Below are positions 6,479 through 16,840 of a stretch of DNA of 64,000 bases, piece after piece. The translations under genes were made by a program, and so were the position numbers. Source of the stretch: Bacteroidota bacterium. GTDB lineage: Bacteria; Bacteroidota; Bacteroidia; Chitinophagales; Chitinophagaceae. Location of the stretch: contig JAFDXN010000044.1 in assembly GCA_018267915.1 (NCBI GenBank), forward strand, positions 1 to 64,000, in the 5' to 3' direction. The notes below the pieces were generated by a model. The model was not told the DNA's origin, did not search any database, and saw only the letters and a list, made by a program, of their open reading frames with translations. How positions within the stretch are numbered: the stretch's first letter is position 1; each line of letters opens with the position of its first letter.

Positions 6479-9400
6479 CTACTTTTTTGCATGCGGTGCA
6501 CTGACGGTCAAACGCTTTTCATTGTCGTTAAGGTCTTTGTCGATAAGCAACAGGTTGGGGTCTACGACGATCTTTGCCGGCTTTTCAGCAACGACAATTG
6601 AAAGTCTGGAGGTACCACCCGGCAATTTATATCGCTGCAGACCAATCAATTTCCGTTTCTCATTGTAAACACCCACCTCTATATAATCATTTGAAGGCAC
6701 TGCTTTCTCGTAGCCTGAGCTGTCAGCATACAGTTTTTGAGAAGCCACACTAAAGTTGATGGTGTATTGCCCGCCGGGGGTTTCCGTTACAGCTGCATCG
6801 CTGAGCTTATTGTTATAGAGCGTGATATTCTCGAAAACATCCTTTACAAAATATTGCATCGAGTCAGGTGTCACCTGCTTTATATAGCGTATCAGATCGA
6901 GCGAGGTTGGGTATGGCGCCCCTTTAAATGCATACTGTTTTAAAAAACGCTGCAATGCATGATTAAGGCTGTCCTCACCAATGTAGTGACTTAGGGCGTA
7001 CATCTCTATCCCACCCTTTTCATACCTGATATAGCTCTGCGCCTGGTCGATGTAAGCCAGCGGCTTTTCCTTTTCTCCCTCATTGGAACGAGCCGACAAA
7101 TACCGGTCCATTTCATAATGCAGGAACTTATGCAGTTTCTCTGGTGTGTAATCCTTTTGCATAACCATAATGGCACCGTATTGCGCCATTGTTTCAACCA
7201 GTATCACAGAGCCCTCAACATCTGCACCTATTACCTGGTGTGCCCACCACTGGTGCGCTACCTCGTGAGCAGTGATATAAAGCGGGTAGTTTATATCTTC
7301 CTTGCTGCTATCATCGACCTTCGCTATAAACCCGATGCCTTCCGAGAATGGGATGGTATTAGGAAATGACTGTGCAAAAGTGCTGTAGCGCGGAAACTCT
7401 AAAATGCGTACCTGCCTGTGCTGGTAAGGAGAAAAATTCACGGAATAATAGTCCAGCGCCTTTTTCATGCCTTGAAACATGCGCTCCAGGTTGTATTCGT
7501 GACCTTCCTGGTAATATATCTCCAGGCTTACATCGTGCCACATCTCCTTCTTCACCTTGTACCTTGCGGAAAGGAAAGAATAAAAATTAAGTATGGGGCT
7601 ATCCATTTTGTAATGGAAATAATGCCTGCCATTGGTAGTCCATTCCTTTTGCAGGTAGCCGGGCGCTATAGCTATTTGGTCGGGCACTGTACTTACCGTG
7701 GCATCAAAATCAATAAAGTCTGCGTCCGAGGCCAACTCATTAACCTGGTATGCCTGGGTGTCTGTAATCGGATTTTCGGTGGGACGGTAGCCCAGCCCGT
7801 GTTTCTTTCGTTTATTATTGTCAGCGATCTCGATATTCCTGTTGTAGCCAATGGAGGGCACAAAAGAAGTGTTATTGACAAAAGTGCCATTGTATATAGG
7901 CGCGCCAAGCCCGGTAAAATTCTCTTTGAATCCTTTGCTGGTCAGATCAGTTTTAAAAGAAAATTGAAGGGAGTCGCCCGGCTGCAGGGCTTGTGCCAGC
8001 GTATATATCCTGTAACCAACTACGGAATCGTAATAGGTATGCCTGAGGCCGGTGCTGAATTTCGCTTCGCGCAGTTTAGCATCGTCATTCAATAATACGT
8101 GAATGGAGTCGATAGGCTGACTGGTTTTATTCTTGAGTACTAAAGTGCCGCTGGCATAGAGATTCCTTTCCCTTGGATAAATGTCCACGTTCAGCTTTAC
8201 GGATGTGATCTTAGGCTGCGGCGCATGCTGGTATTTCTTATAAAGTTGCTCGTATTTCGCCTGCAGTTCCTCCTGCTGAAAGTCGCTGAGATCCTTGTTC
8301 AACACCATTGTGTTGTAATAAACATAGGCGCCACAACCAATGAAAAACATCAAAGCGGTTACAATAACTACCCAGCCGCCCCGCATCTCCTTTAAGCGGG
8401 CGTTCCGCCACCTGCGCTTCAGGCCCGTCTCGCTGCCGCGCGCCCACAAAAGGCTGGAAAGACCAGCGAAACAAAGTGCCAGCACACCCCAGTATACTTT
8501 AAATACGAGATACGGGTAGCCGGCATGCCCAAAACCATTCATGTCCGAGTACTCTACGCCCGGATCTGACATGTAGATAAACAGGTTGTGCTTTAAAACA
8601 AGCAGAGCAAAAGTACTATTCCACAAATAAAAGATAGCCAGGATGAAATAGCCTACGTATTTATTGCTTACCAATGTCTGCACAAGCACGGCAAGCACTG
8701 CCAGATACCATAAGTCGAGCAATTTGAAGCCAAACAGGAAACCTAAGTACACGCCGGGCTCAAAATTCGTGTAACCCATAAAAGCCTGCACGATCATGCC
8801 GCATATCATAACAAGCAGCAGCAATATCACTTGCATGAACATCAGGCCAACCAGCTTGCTGAGATAGAAGACCCAGTTGGGCACAGGCAGCGCATCAAGT
8901 ATATTACTCATCCTGAAATCCCGGGCTTTCCAAACCAGTTCGCCCGAGAACATGAACGTGATAACGACTATGATGATGTGGAAAGTGCCTTCGAAATACT
9001 CCGCAACCATATAGGTAACCGGGTATGTAGCGGTATCGTAAAGCTTGCCGAGCTGAATGGAGACAAGAAACAGCAGCAACATACCAAAAAGCAGGATAAT
9101 GCGGAAATAAGTATTGCGCAGCAAAGCACGGCATTCGTTCACCGACAGGCCCCAAAGGTTTTTCAGATAGATGCCCGTGCTGAATACAGGCTTTACCTTT
9201 GGCAACGCGTCCATATTGAGGTCGGACCGCTTAAATACCGGGACGCTACTTTCGCGAAGCCTCACCTTGCTACCAAACAGCCGCCTGGCAGTGGCCGTAA
9301 AAGAGAAAAATGAATAGCCGATACCGAGTATGATAAAGGAGATACCCATCCACAACAGTCTGTTCATTAAGAACAGCCCGGTCATAGGATAGGTAAAATG

Positions 9401-10105
9401 ATTTTTCTGGTAAGTTGTCCAGTATTTTGCCAGTGCACGTTTGGCATGTGCGCCTAAGGGATCGATAAGTGCGGAAAGTGTTTCGTGCTCGAGCGAGGAA
9501 AAATAGGAATTAGATACACCGATGGCAATGAAAAACACGATGAGCGACAACCAGATGACAAAAATATCCCGGGCTATCAGGCTGACGGCAAAGAATATAG
9601 CACCGTCGAGCAACGCATTAGGTATTACCGTTTGCCAATAGGTAGTAATATAGTAAGACAAGTGGAAGGCCTCCATCCGGTCAGCGCTTACCCATGGCGT
9701 AGCGTAGGCTGCCATCAAACCAAGGCCGGTTGCGGCAAGTATGATGAGCACGATAAATAACGAAGCGAAAAAGCGCCCAAAGAGGTAGTTGAACTTAGAA
9801 ACGGGCGTAGTAAATATCAGCGACGAAGTATTAGCGGTAAAATCTTTCAATACCGAGTTGCCGATAACTGCAACGATAATGATGAGGCCGACGTAATTAT
9901 TAATACCGGCGAACATCGCATCGATAATAGCGGGCGAATTGGCGAATATTTTTTCTCCGCCGAAATTCACGCTGACGCCGGGCCAGGTGCCGGCTATCAG
10001 TAATCCTGTAAAAAAGGCAACAAGGAAGAGCACCAGTATATATACGTACATGGCTATCGACCTGAACCAACGCCTTACTTCAAACTTAAATATGTGTGCG
10101 AACAT
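6479..10105 (-). CDS. ABC transporter permease fused to an M1-family aminopeptidase
   Basis: A 1208-residue fusion. Residues 1 to about 590 hold two ABC-2-like permease halves, each with about six membrane helices and a large loop. A last helix near 590-610 leads into a C-terminal part of about 570 residues that carries the M1 zinc peptidase site HEVAH (around 945-949) with the following Glu in ETMAQ. The peptidase domain should be outside the membrane, and the protein could couple export with peptide trimming. The ATPase partner gene ends 12 bp upstream on the same strand, so the two form an operon. The fusion recurs in Bacteroidota; its substrate is unknown to me. Confidence 0.88.
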   Translation of the reverse strand: MFAHIFKFEVRRWFRSIAMYVYILVLFLVAFFTGLLIAGTWPGVSVNFGGEKIFANSPAIIDAMFAGINNYVGLIIIVAVIGNSVLKDFTANTSSLIFTTPVSKFNYLFGRFFASLFIVLIILAATGLGLMAAYATPWVSADRMEAFHLSYYITTYWQTVIPNALLDGAIFFAVSLIARDIFVIWLSLIVFFIAIGVSNSYFSSLEHETLSALIDPLGAHAKRALAKYWTTYQKNHFTYPMTGLFLMNRLLWMGISFIILGIGYSFFSFTATARRLFGSKVRLRESSVPVFKRSDLNMDALPKVKPVFSTGIYLKNLWGLSVNECRALLRNTYFRIILLFGMLLLFLVSIQLGKLYDTATYPVTYMVAEYFEGTFHIIIVVITFMFSGELVWKARDFRMSNILDALPVPNWVFYLSKLVGLMFMQVILLLLVMICGMIVQAFMGYTNFEPGVYLGFLFGFKLLDLWYLAVLAVLVQTLVSNKYVGYFILAIFYLWNSTFALLVLKHNLFIYMSDPGVEYSDMNGFGHAGYPYLVFKVYWGVLALCFAGLSSLLWARGSETGLKRRWRNARLKEMRGGWVVIVTALMFFIGCGAYVYYNTMVLNKDLSDFQQEELQAKYEQLYKKYQHAPQPKITSVKLNVDIYPRERNLYASGTLVLKNKTSQPIDSIHVLLNDDAKLREAKFSTGLRHTYYDSVVGYRIYTLAQALQPGDSLQFSFKTDLTSKGFKENFTGLGAPIYNGTFVNNTSFVPSIGYNRNIEIADNNKRKKHGLGYRPTENPITDTQAYQVNELASDADFIDFDATVSTVPDQIAIAPGYLQKEWTTNGRHYFHYKMDSPILNFYSFLSARYKVKKEMWHDVSLEIYYQEGHEYNLERMFQGMKKALDYYSVNFSPYQHRQVRILEFPRYSTFAQSFPNTIPFSEGIGFIAKVDDSSKEDINYPLYITAHEVAHQWWAHQVIGADVEGSVILVETMAQYGAIMVMQKDYTPEKLHKFLHYEMDRYLSARSNEGEKEKPLAYIDQAQSYIRYEKGGIEMYALSHYIGEDSLNHALQRFLKQYAFKGAPYPTSLDLIRYIKQVTPDSMQYFVKDVFENITLYNNKLSDAAVTETPGGQYTINFSVASQKLYADSSGYEKAVPSNDYIEVGVYNEKRKLIGLQRYKLPGGTSRLSIVVAEKPAKIVVDPNLLLIDKDLNDNEKRLTVSAPHAKK

Positions 10106-10117
10106 GTAATTGATGGC

Positions 10118-10978
10118 TTAGGCGATATTTGAAAAGTAAATGTCTTCAAGGCTTACGCGTTCTGCCGCGAATCCGCTGCCAGGGTCCTGATCGCTAAGCA
10201 CATGTATCACCACATCCCCCGCCGATAGTTTGGACAATATCACATTGTATTGCTGTTGATATGCAGCTACTTCATCCTTCTTGATTCGCTTGCTCCATAT
10301 CCTATCGCGCATATCTGCTACCAGCGCTTCCGGGTTGCCACACTGCACCACCTGCCCGCTGGCTATTATGGCCATGTCGTTGCAAAGCTCACTTACATCG
10401 TCAACGATGTGGGTCGACAGTATTACCACAATGTTCTCGCCGATCTCACTGAGCAGGTTATTAAAACGTAAGCGCTCGGCGGGGTCCAGCCCTGCGGTGG
10501 GCTCGTCGACTATGATAAGCTTGGGATTGCCGATAAGCGCCTGCGCGATACCGAAGCGCTGCTTCATGCCACCGGAGTAACCCCCGAGGAACTTGTTTTT
10601 ATGGTTGATAAGGTTCACCTGTTTCAGGAGGGCGTTCACCAGTTCTTTCCTTTCCCTGGCATTGTCTATTCCCTTAAGCCGGGCGATGTAATGCAGCATT
10701 TCCTCGGCGGTAACTTTAGGATACACGCCAAACTCCTGTGGCAGGTAGCCCAGCACTTTACGGAGCTCGTGCTTTTGCTTCATCACGTCGATCCCATCGA
10801 ATGTGATGCTGCCGGAGTCGGCATCCTGCAGGGTGGCGATGGTGCGCATTAACGTAGATTTCCCCGCGCCGTTGGGCCCCAGAAGGCCAAACATGCCGTT
10901 GCCGATATTTAAGGACACGTCCTTGAGTGCCTGTACCCCGTTGGGGTAGGTCTTTGATAAGTTCTTTACCTGTAACAT
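10118..10978 (-). CDS. ABC transporter ATP-binding protein
   Basis: A 286-residue ATPase that should power the permease/aminopeptidase encoded directly downstream. Walker A is GPNGAGKST (residues 34-42), the signature reads YSGGMKQR, Walker B is LIIVDEPTAG, and the switch His stands in LSTHIVDD. After about residue 215 there is a short C-terminal extension typical of ABC-2 export ATPases. ATG start. The spacing of 12 bp to the permease gene fits one transcript. Confidence 0.93.
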   Translation of the reverse strand: MLQVKNLSKTYPNGVQALKDVSLNIGNGMFGLLGPNGAGKSTLMRTIATLQDADSGSITFDGIDVMKQKHELRKVLGYLPQEFGVYPKVTAEEMLHYIARLKGIDNARERKELVNALLKQVNLINHKNKFLGGYSGGMKQRFGIAQALIGNPKLIIVDEPTAGLDPAERLRFNNLLSEIGENIVVILSTHIVDDVSELCNDMAIIASGQVVQCGNPEALVADMRDRIWSKRIKKDEVAAYQQQYNVILSKLSAGDVVIHVLSDQDPGSGFAAERVSLEDIYFSNIA

Positions 10979-11059
10979 ACGAGCGCTTGAAAAACAGTAT
11001 ATCGTAAAAGGTACTGCTTTTGTTACAGAAGTGAAATATTTGGGCCTAAATATCCCGTG

Positions 11060-12361
11060 TTAAGCGTGAGCCGCCTCCTCGAGGCTATGGTGCTCCTCAC
11101 CCATTTCCATTTGCTTACGGGTGGGAAGCAGGATCAATCGCAGGGTAGTATCGTTGGTAAAGTAGCTGATAGCCCAGTTAATGAATATCATGAGCTTGTT
11201 CTTTACGCTCAGTATCAGCATCAGGTGCAGGAACATCCATGTAAACCAGGCAAAAAGGCCCTGGAAACTAAGAAAAGGCAAGTCAACCACTGCTTTGCGT
11301 TTGCCGACGGTAGCCATGGTGCCGGGGTTTTTATACTTAAACTCCTGCATGGGCTTATTCCGGAGCATATTTTTAATATTGTCTGCGAGGTTTTTAGCCT
11401 GGTTGATCGCTACATTGGCCAGTTGAGGGTGGCCTTTAGGAAAGCCGTCCGTTTCCATGTAGGCCACGTCGCCTAACACGAAGACATTTGCGATGCTTTC
11501 GGCAGCATTGTATTTGTCAACTTTGATTCTGTTGCCTTTTACTATAGACTGAGAGGGAATACCATCGGGCACATTCCCCTTCACGCCGGCGGCCCAGATA
11601 AGTGTGCGCGTGGGTATGGTCCTGCCATCTTTCAGACTTATCTTTACGCCATCATAATCCTGCACCAGTGAATTATTCCACACGTTAACGCCCATGCGCT
11701 CCAGGTATTCCTGCGATTTGCGTTGCGAAGCTTCACTCATGGCCGCGAGTGTATGGGGACCACCCTCTACCAGGAATATATTGAGTTTGGTAAAATCCAT
11801 ATCAGGATAGTCGCGCGGCAGCACATACTTTTTCATTTCAGCAAGGGCTCCCGCAAGTTCCACGCCTGTGGGACCACCACCCGCCACCACTATATTCATG
11901 ATACCTTCCACCTCTTCCAGCTTTGCTTTGAGGGCATCTTCAAAATTCAAAAGTATGCGGTTGCGCAGAGCGATCGCGTCCACGGTGGACTTCATGGGAA
12001 AGGCGTAACGCTCAATATTCTTATTACCAAAATAGTTTGTTGTGCAGCCTGTTGCTATCACCAGGTAGTCGTAGTCGAAAACGCCTTCAGTGGTTATCAC
12101 CTGTTGGGCATCGGTGTCCACATGCTCCACAACGGCTATGCGAACGTGTACGTTCTTCCGTCCCTGAAAGACCTTCCGCAGGGGAAATGAAATAGCACTG
12201 GGCTCAAGCCTTGCAGTGGCTACCTGGTAAAACAGGGGTTGAAACTGATGGAAATTATACTGGTCGATAATTGTGATATCGCATTGTGTATCTTTTATTC
12301 TCCTCGCTAACTGCAGGCCTGCGAAACCTGCACCCAGTATCACTATCTTTTTGCAAGTCAT
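11060..12361 (-). CDS. Type II NADH dehydrogenase-like FAD oxidoreductase
   Basis: A 433-residue flavoprotein that would oxidise NADH and reduce quinone at the membrane without pumping protons. An FAD-binding GAGFAG lies at residues 10-15, a second nucleotide motif AGGGPTGVELAG near 160 binds NAD(P)H, and VFVLGDVA near 295 completes the FAD site. The C-terminal 60 residues are hydrophobic with basic edges (FLSFQGLFAWFTWMFLH), as in membrane-attached NDH-2 enzymes. It stands alone on the minus strand. Family members with other acceptors exist, so the exact reaction is not proven. Confidence 0.88.
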   Translation of the reverse strand: MTCKKIVILGAGFAGLQLARRIKDTQCDITIIDQYNFHQFQPLFYQVATARLEPSAISFPLRKVFQGRKNVHVRIAVVEHVDTDAQQVITTEGVFDYDYLVIATGCTTNYFGNKNIERYAFPMKSTVDAIALRNRILLNFEDALKAKLEEVEGIMNIVVAGGGPTGVELAGALAEMKKYVLPRDYPDMDFTKLNIFLVEGGPHTLAAMSEASQRKSQEYLERMGVNVWNNSLVQDYDGVKISLKDGRTIPTRTLIWAAGVKGNVPDGIPSQSIVKGNRIKVDKYNAAESIANVFVLGDVAYMETDGFPKGHPQLANVAINQAKNLADNIKNMLRNKPMQEFKYKNPGTMATVGKRKAVVDLPFLSFQGLFAWFTWMFLHLMLILSVKNKLMIFINWAISYFTNDTTLRLILLPTRKQMEMGEEHHSLEEAAHA

Positions 12362-12489
12362 AATACAGTGATTTATAATACAAAGCTACGTCGCTTATGC
12401 AAACACGTCAAAGAGATAAAAGCTATGCCAGTATGGTGAAAACTGATGCCCGATGCAAGAACCTGCATGCGGGTATTATGTGCGTTAAA

Positions 12490-12525
12490 TGAAAAAACTG
12501 CAGCAGCCGGGCTGCTACAGTTTTC
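12490..12525 (-). terminator. Intrinsic terminator of rny
   Basis: AAAACTG-C-AGCAGC (12494-12507) pairs with GCTGCT-A-CAGTTTT (12511-12524), and on the minus strand a six-base U-tract follows. It lies 25 bp past the rny stop codon. Confidence 0.85.
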
Positions 12526-12549
12526 ATATAAGTTGCTTATGCAACAGTA

Positions 12550-14124
12550 TTATCTTGCTATGTTCACGGCGCGCAGTTCGCGGATCACTGTTACCTTGAT
12601 CTGGCCCGGGTATTGCATTTCTTTCTGGATCTTATCAGCGATCTCGAATGAGAGTTTGTCGCTGTCGCCATCGCTTACCTTGTCGGCTTCCACTATCACA
12701 CGCAGCTCACGGCCGGCCTGTATAGCGTATGCCTTTTCCACGCCATTATAGGCCATCGCCAGGCTTTCCAGATCTTTGATACGTTGCAGGTAGCTCTGCA
12801 TCATTTCACGCCTTGCACCCGGACGGGCGCCGCTTATGGCGTCACAGGCCTGCACTATCGGCGAAATAATGTAGGTCATCTCCATTTCATCGTGGTGGGC
12901 ACCTATCGCATTCACTATCGCTGCGTGTTCACCGGCTTTCTCGGCCAGCTTGGCGCCCAGCAGTGCGTGGCTCAGTTCTGTTTCTTCATCGGGCACCTTG
13001 CCTATATCGTGCAGCAGGCCGGCACGTTTTGCCAGTTTCACTACTTTTTGGCCGAGGCCCAGCTCAGCCGCCATAATGCCACACAGGTTAGCTGTTTCTT
13101 TTGAGTGCATCAGCAGGTTCTGTCCGTAAGACGAACGGAAACGCATCTTACCTACCATGCGCACGAGGTCTTTATGCAGGCCGTGGATGCCCAGTTCAAT
13201 GATAGTACGCTCCCCTATCTCCATTACCTGCTCTTCCAGTTGCTTCTTGGTCTTTTCCACCACTTCCTCGATACGGGCGGGGTGTATACGGCCATCCTGC
13301 ACCAGGCGCTGTAGCGACAGGCGCGCCACCTCACGGCGCAACGGGTCGAAACAGCTTAGTACTATCGCTTCAGGGGTGTCGTCTATGATCAAGTCAACGC
13401 CGGTGGCGGCTTCCAGGGCACGGATGTTACGACCTTCACGACCGATGATCTGGCCTTTGATCTCATCGCTCTCCAGGTTGAACACCGTGATGGCGTTCTC
13501 GATGGTCTGCTCCGCGCCGGTGCGCTGTATGGTCTGGATGATGATCTTTTTGGCTTCCTTGGTAGCGTTTACCTTAGCCTCTTCCATGATGTCCTTCACA
13601 TAGGCAAGGGCCTGTGTGCGTGCCTCTTCCTTAATGGCTTCCATCAACTCGGCCTTGGCTTGCTCTGCTGAAAGGCTTGCCACTTTTTCGAGGCGCTTGA
13701 TGTGCTCTTCCTGGTGACGCTCCAGTTCGGTGCGCTTGATATTTACAACCTCCAGCTGGCGGTCGAGGTTCTGCTTCAGCTGATCATATTCCTGTATCTG
13801 CTTCTGCAGGGCGCCGTTCTTGTCGTTAACGCTTTGCTGTTGCTGCTTTACGCGGTTCTCAGCTTCCGATAATTTCTGGTTGCGCTGTGAAACCTCTTTT
13901 TCGTGTTCGCTCTTAAGTTGTAAAAATTTCTCTTTTGCTTCTAAAATCTTTTTTTCTTTAAGCGTCTCTGCGTGTACTGTTGCGTCGTCTACTATTTTCT
14001 TTGCTTGTTGTTCAGCTTCTTCAACTTGCTTGCGGGTATTTTTGGCAAAGATCATCTTGCCTAAAAAGATACCTATAAGTATAGCCACCACCCCTACGGT
14101 GATGGCAAGGCTCATATTGTCCAT
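12550..14124 (-). CDS. rny: Ribonuclease Y
   Basis: A 524-residue membrane-anchored endoribonuclease that starts mRNA decay. Residues about 6-26 form one membrane helix, 30-200 a long charged coiled coil, about 210-280 a KH RNA-binding domain ([12 protein letters not shown]), and about 330-430 the HD phosphohydrolase domain with GLLHDIGK supplying metal ligands. Length and domain order match the family. The codon and residue composition of the coiled coil is typical. A strong terminator follows. The gene is monocistronic as far as the window shows. Confidence 0.97.
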   Translation of the reverse strand: MDNMSLAITVGVVAILIGIFLGKMIFAKNTRKQVEEAEQQAKKIVDDATVHAETLKEKKILEAKEKFLQLKSEHEKEVSQRNQKLSEAENRVKQQQQSVNDKNGALQKQIQEYDQLKQNLDRQLEVVNIKRTELERHQEEHIKRLEKVASLSAEQAKAELMEAIKEEARTQALAYVKDIMEEAKVNATKEAKKIIIQTIQRTGAEQTIENAITVFNLESDEIKGQIIGREGRNIRALEAATGVDLIIDDTPEAIVLSCFDPLRREVARLSLQRLVQDGRIHPARIEEVVEKTKKQLEEQVMEIGERTIIELGIHGLHKDLVRMVGKMRFRSSYGQNLLMHSKETANLCGIMAAELGLGQKVVKLAKRAGLLHDIGKVPDEETELSHALLGAKLAEKAGEHAAIVNAIGAHHDEMEMTYIISPIVQACDAISGARPGARREMMQSYLQRIKDLESLAMAYNGVEKAYAIQAGRELRVIVEADKVSDGDSDKLSFEIADKIQKEMQYPGQIKVTVIRELRAVNIAR

Positions 14125-14310
14125 GTTTGTTTGTGTGTTTAATCCGGTAAATATTCATATTATGCTTTACCCTAACCTATTTGATATTATGCAATTTCAA
14201 AATGGGTAAATTATCAGAGCGCTAAGTTAATAAATTATGTTGGGAATTTGTGGAACGGGGGTCTCATTGCATTTCCGGCTTTCCTATCTTTAAAAGCTAA
14301 AACTGCTCAT

Positions 14311-15084
14311 ATGAAAATTGCTACATACAATGTAAATGGTATCAACGGACACTTATCCATAGTGCTGCGCTGGCTTGAAGAATCGAAGCCCGATGTGGCC
14401 TGCCTGCAAGAATTAAAGGCTCCCAATGAGAAATTTCCCTTAGAAGCTATCGAAGGCGCCGGCTACAAGGCCATATGGCACGGGCAAAAAAGCTGGAATG
14501 GCGTAGCTATACTCACCCGTGGGCTCGATATCCAGGAGGTGGGCCGTGTGCTGCCCGGCGACCCCGAAGACCTGCATAGCAGGTATATCGAGGCGCTGGT
14601 GAACGGCATACACATTGGTTGCCTGTACCTGCCTAATGGTAATCCCTACCCCGGGCCTAAGTTCGACTACAAATTGCAGTGGTTTGAGCGCTTGAACCTG
14701 CACGCAGAGGCACTGATGAAAGCAGGAACACCAACTATTCTCACAGGCGACTACAATGTAATGCCCCAGGAGATAGACGTGTACAAGCCCGAACGCTGGG
14801 GAAATGATGCGCTCTTCAGGCCGGAGAGCCGTGAGGCGTTTCACAAGCTCATCGGTCAGGGCTGGACAGATGCTATACGAAAGCTCTACCCGGATGAAGT
14901 GATCTATACGTTCTGGGACTATTTCCGCAATGCATACGAGCGCAATGCAGGTTTACGCATCGACCACTTCCTGCTAAGCCCCAACGTGGACAAGCGCCTT
15001 AAGGCCGCAGGTGTGGACCGCAATGTGCGCGGCTGGGAAAAGAGCAGTGACCATGCCCCAGTGTGGATAGAGATAGCAGATTAG
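14311..15084 (+). CDS. xth: Exodeoxyribonuclease III
   Basis: A 257-residue AP endonuclease/3'-5' exonuclease of base excision repair. MKIATYNVNGIN is the classic N-terminus with the metal-binding Asn, CLQELKAP has the catalytic Glu, TGDYNV the Asp/Asn pair, and SDHAPV the final catalytic His. The frame extends 21 codons further upstream, but the ATG at 14311 fits the family. A promoter-like TATCTTTA lies at 14285-14292, so the transcript would start close to this ATG. Confidence 0.95.
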   Translation: MKIATYNVNGINGHLSIVLRWLEESKPDVACLQELKAPNEKFPLEAIEGAGYKAIWHGQKSWNGVAILTRGLDIQEVGRVLPGDPEDLHSRYIEALVNGIHIGCLYLPNGNPYPGPKFDYKLQWFERLNLHAEALMKAGTPTILTGDYNVMPQEIDVYKPERWGNDALFRPESREAFHKLIGQGWTDAIRKLYPDEVIYTFWDYFRNAYERNAGLRIDHFLLSPNVDKRLKAAGVDRNVRGWEKSSDHAPVWIEIAD

Positions 15085-15114
15085 ATAGTTAATGAGTGAA
15101 GCGTGAAGAGTAGA

Positions 15115-15258
15115 ATAATAAACCGGAATACGAAAATGTGCAGCCTGGAGAATGGAAGTTAAAATGTTTTTGCCTTGGGAAGTTCTTGTGTGTCGCTCTG
15201 GTACCCCGGTTTATTATCAACACTACAAAGGAACATAGATACCGCCGCGATATCTATG
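15115..15258. repeat. Structured intergenic region with long-range inverted repeat
   Basis: ATAATAAACCGG at 15115-15126 has a perfect inverted copy at 15206-15217, 79 bp away. A second hairpin, CATAGATA/TATCTATG, spans 15234-15258, followed by the palindrome ACTTAAGT at 15259-15266. No coding frame of note lies here (15085-15314). It sits between convergent genes, so an RNA-structure or termination role is possible. Confidence 0.45.
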
Positions 15259-15314
15259 ACTTAAGTCACCCGGACAAGATAACTCTGGTTACTGTATTGC
15301 TTCTGCATCTGTGA

Positions 15315-16637
15315 TCACTCTGCCCTTCTCATACCGATGAGAATGATAAGCGCCAGGCTGCAGCAGATACAATTCCAGTAGAAATAGCGAAAGTCGGTAT
15401 CAGTTTGATACACGAAGAAAGACGGCAACTGGTAAAATATACCGGAGAGGCATAGGGCGATATAAAGCCAACGATGCACGCCTTTGGCCACAAAGGGTAT
15501 GAACAATAACAAAATAAAGTTGACAAAAAACCAGAACCAGGGTGCCATATAAGGCATAAAACTCTGAAAGCTGATCGCTTCGAACGGGATCTCGCCACAG
15601 TAGTCCCTGCCTTTTTGATAACCCGGCAGTTCAGCACATGCATATGGAAAATAGTAGTGAAAGTTGATATTTCTCCGCTTCAGACGCAGGTAGTATAAAA
15701 AACCATCGGCATGGTTTGCCATGTATGCGGCAGGATGTTTTTTTATTGCGCTCAGCCAAGCTGCTTTCAATGCTACACTCACTTCTTTTGTGCCTTCCGG
15801 TATCACTTCAACGCTGTCCGCATTCCACCATATATCATCAAAAGTTGCGGGAATGTAGTGCGTACGTAAATAGGCTGTATCAAAGCGCGGATTTTGGTAC
15901 AGGAACGAGGGAAACACGTTATCGCCGGTAGCGTTGTATATACCGGTAAGATCATACATGTATATCTTAAAGGTGGGATACTGCATGTCATCTTCGTGCA
16001 CTACCCCGTACTGCAGGGAATTGCAGAGGACGATGAAAAGCATGAAGCTCACACCAGCGGCAACTTTCACAAAGCGTCTGCTATCGCGAAACAGCACCCA
16101 GGCAAAAAGGAAACATAGCGGCAATGCCGCCGGCGGGGCGTTGGGACGCACTATGCTGCCGTAAACCAGCAGTATGGCGCAAAGCATTATCTCCCACTTT
16201 GCTTCGCTAAATTTTTTAATGCCTATCCGCAGCATCAGCACAACAGCCAATAGCAGGCTCAGGGCCATCTGGCTGTCCTTTATAATGTAACCGGAGAAGT
16301 TCTGAACAAACGGTGCCCATGCAAACATAATAACACAGATATACCACTTTACACTTTGCCGCTGCGTCAGTAGCAGCCAGCAAGCGCCCCAGAGCAGGAG
16401 CATTTGCAATAGCAGCATGATCTGTGGCCCCTTCACAATATAATTGAGCAAATGCCAAAGCATGGCCATCACAGGGGGATGCCAATCAGTATAGCGGCCG
16501 GCGAGTGCCTGGTGGTATTGATCTATTGTGTCGGGGGATGCAAAGCCGGGATAGCAGGAGTAATAGTTGAACAGGAAGCCGGCAATGCAAAAAAACAAAG
16601 CAAAATACTTGTACCTCGTGCTTACGGCCCATTTCAT
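15315..16637 (-). CDS. Polytopic membrane protein, probable GT-C-like glycosyltransferase
   Basis: A 440-residue integral membrane protein with about 10-12 hydrophobic helices. After the first helix stands a loop with SPDTIDQYHQA and then DWHPPV, a pattern seen in membrane proteins of the oligosaccharyl/glycosyltransferase type, where the acidic residue acts in the periplasm. The ATG at 16637 is preferred to a TTG four codons earlier. Sugar and acceptor are not deducible. It lies alone, facing exonuclease III across a structured intergenic region. Confidence 0.65.
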   Translation of the reverse strand: MKWAVSTRYKYFALFFCIAGFLFNYYSCYPGFASPDTIDQYHQALAGRYTDWHPPVMAMLWHLLNYIVKGPQIMLLLQMLLLWGACWLLLTQRQSVKWYICVIMFAWAPFVQNFSGYIIKDSQMALSLLLAVVLMLRIGIKKFSEAKWEIMLCAILLVYGSIVRPNAPPAALPLCFLFAWVLFRDSRRFVKVAAGVSFMLFIVLCNSLQYGVVHEDDMQYPTFKIYMYDLTGIYNATGDNVFPSFLYQNPRFDTAYLRTHYIPATFDDIWWNADSVEVIPEGTKEVSVALKAAWLSAIKKHPAAYMANHADGFLYYLRLKRRNINFHYYFPYACAELPGYQKGRDYCGEIPFEAISFQSFMPYMAPWFWFFVNFILLLFIPFVAKGVHRWLYIALCLSGIFYQLPSFFVYQTDTDFRYFYWNCICCSLALIILIGMRRAE

Positions 16638-16840
16638 ATCCTGCTTCAAAAATAGGCAAGCTTAGGTGCTTTACAAGGAACAGAAAAAGTCCATTTGTAT
16701 CAGACAGTGGAAAAGATAATATGGCCGGTATGCGGTCAGCCTACGTTGCCAGTTGAGGTGCATCGAGCGAATGCCGGCAGTGAATAATTGCGGTAATTCT
16801 GAATATCTTTATCGCCTAAGTACCCGGAGACAAATAGCTG

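Noticed and set aside
7418-8095. 225-codon antisense frame opposite the permease/peptidase gene
   Set aside because: Overlaps conserved coding sequence, no motif, starts inside the opposite gene.
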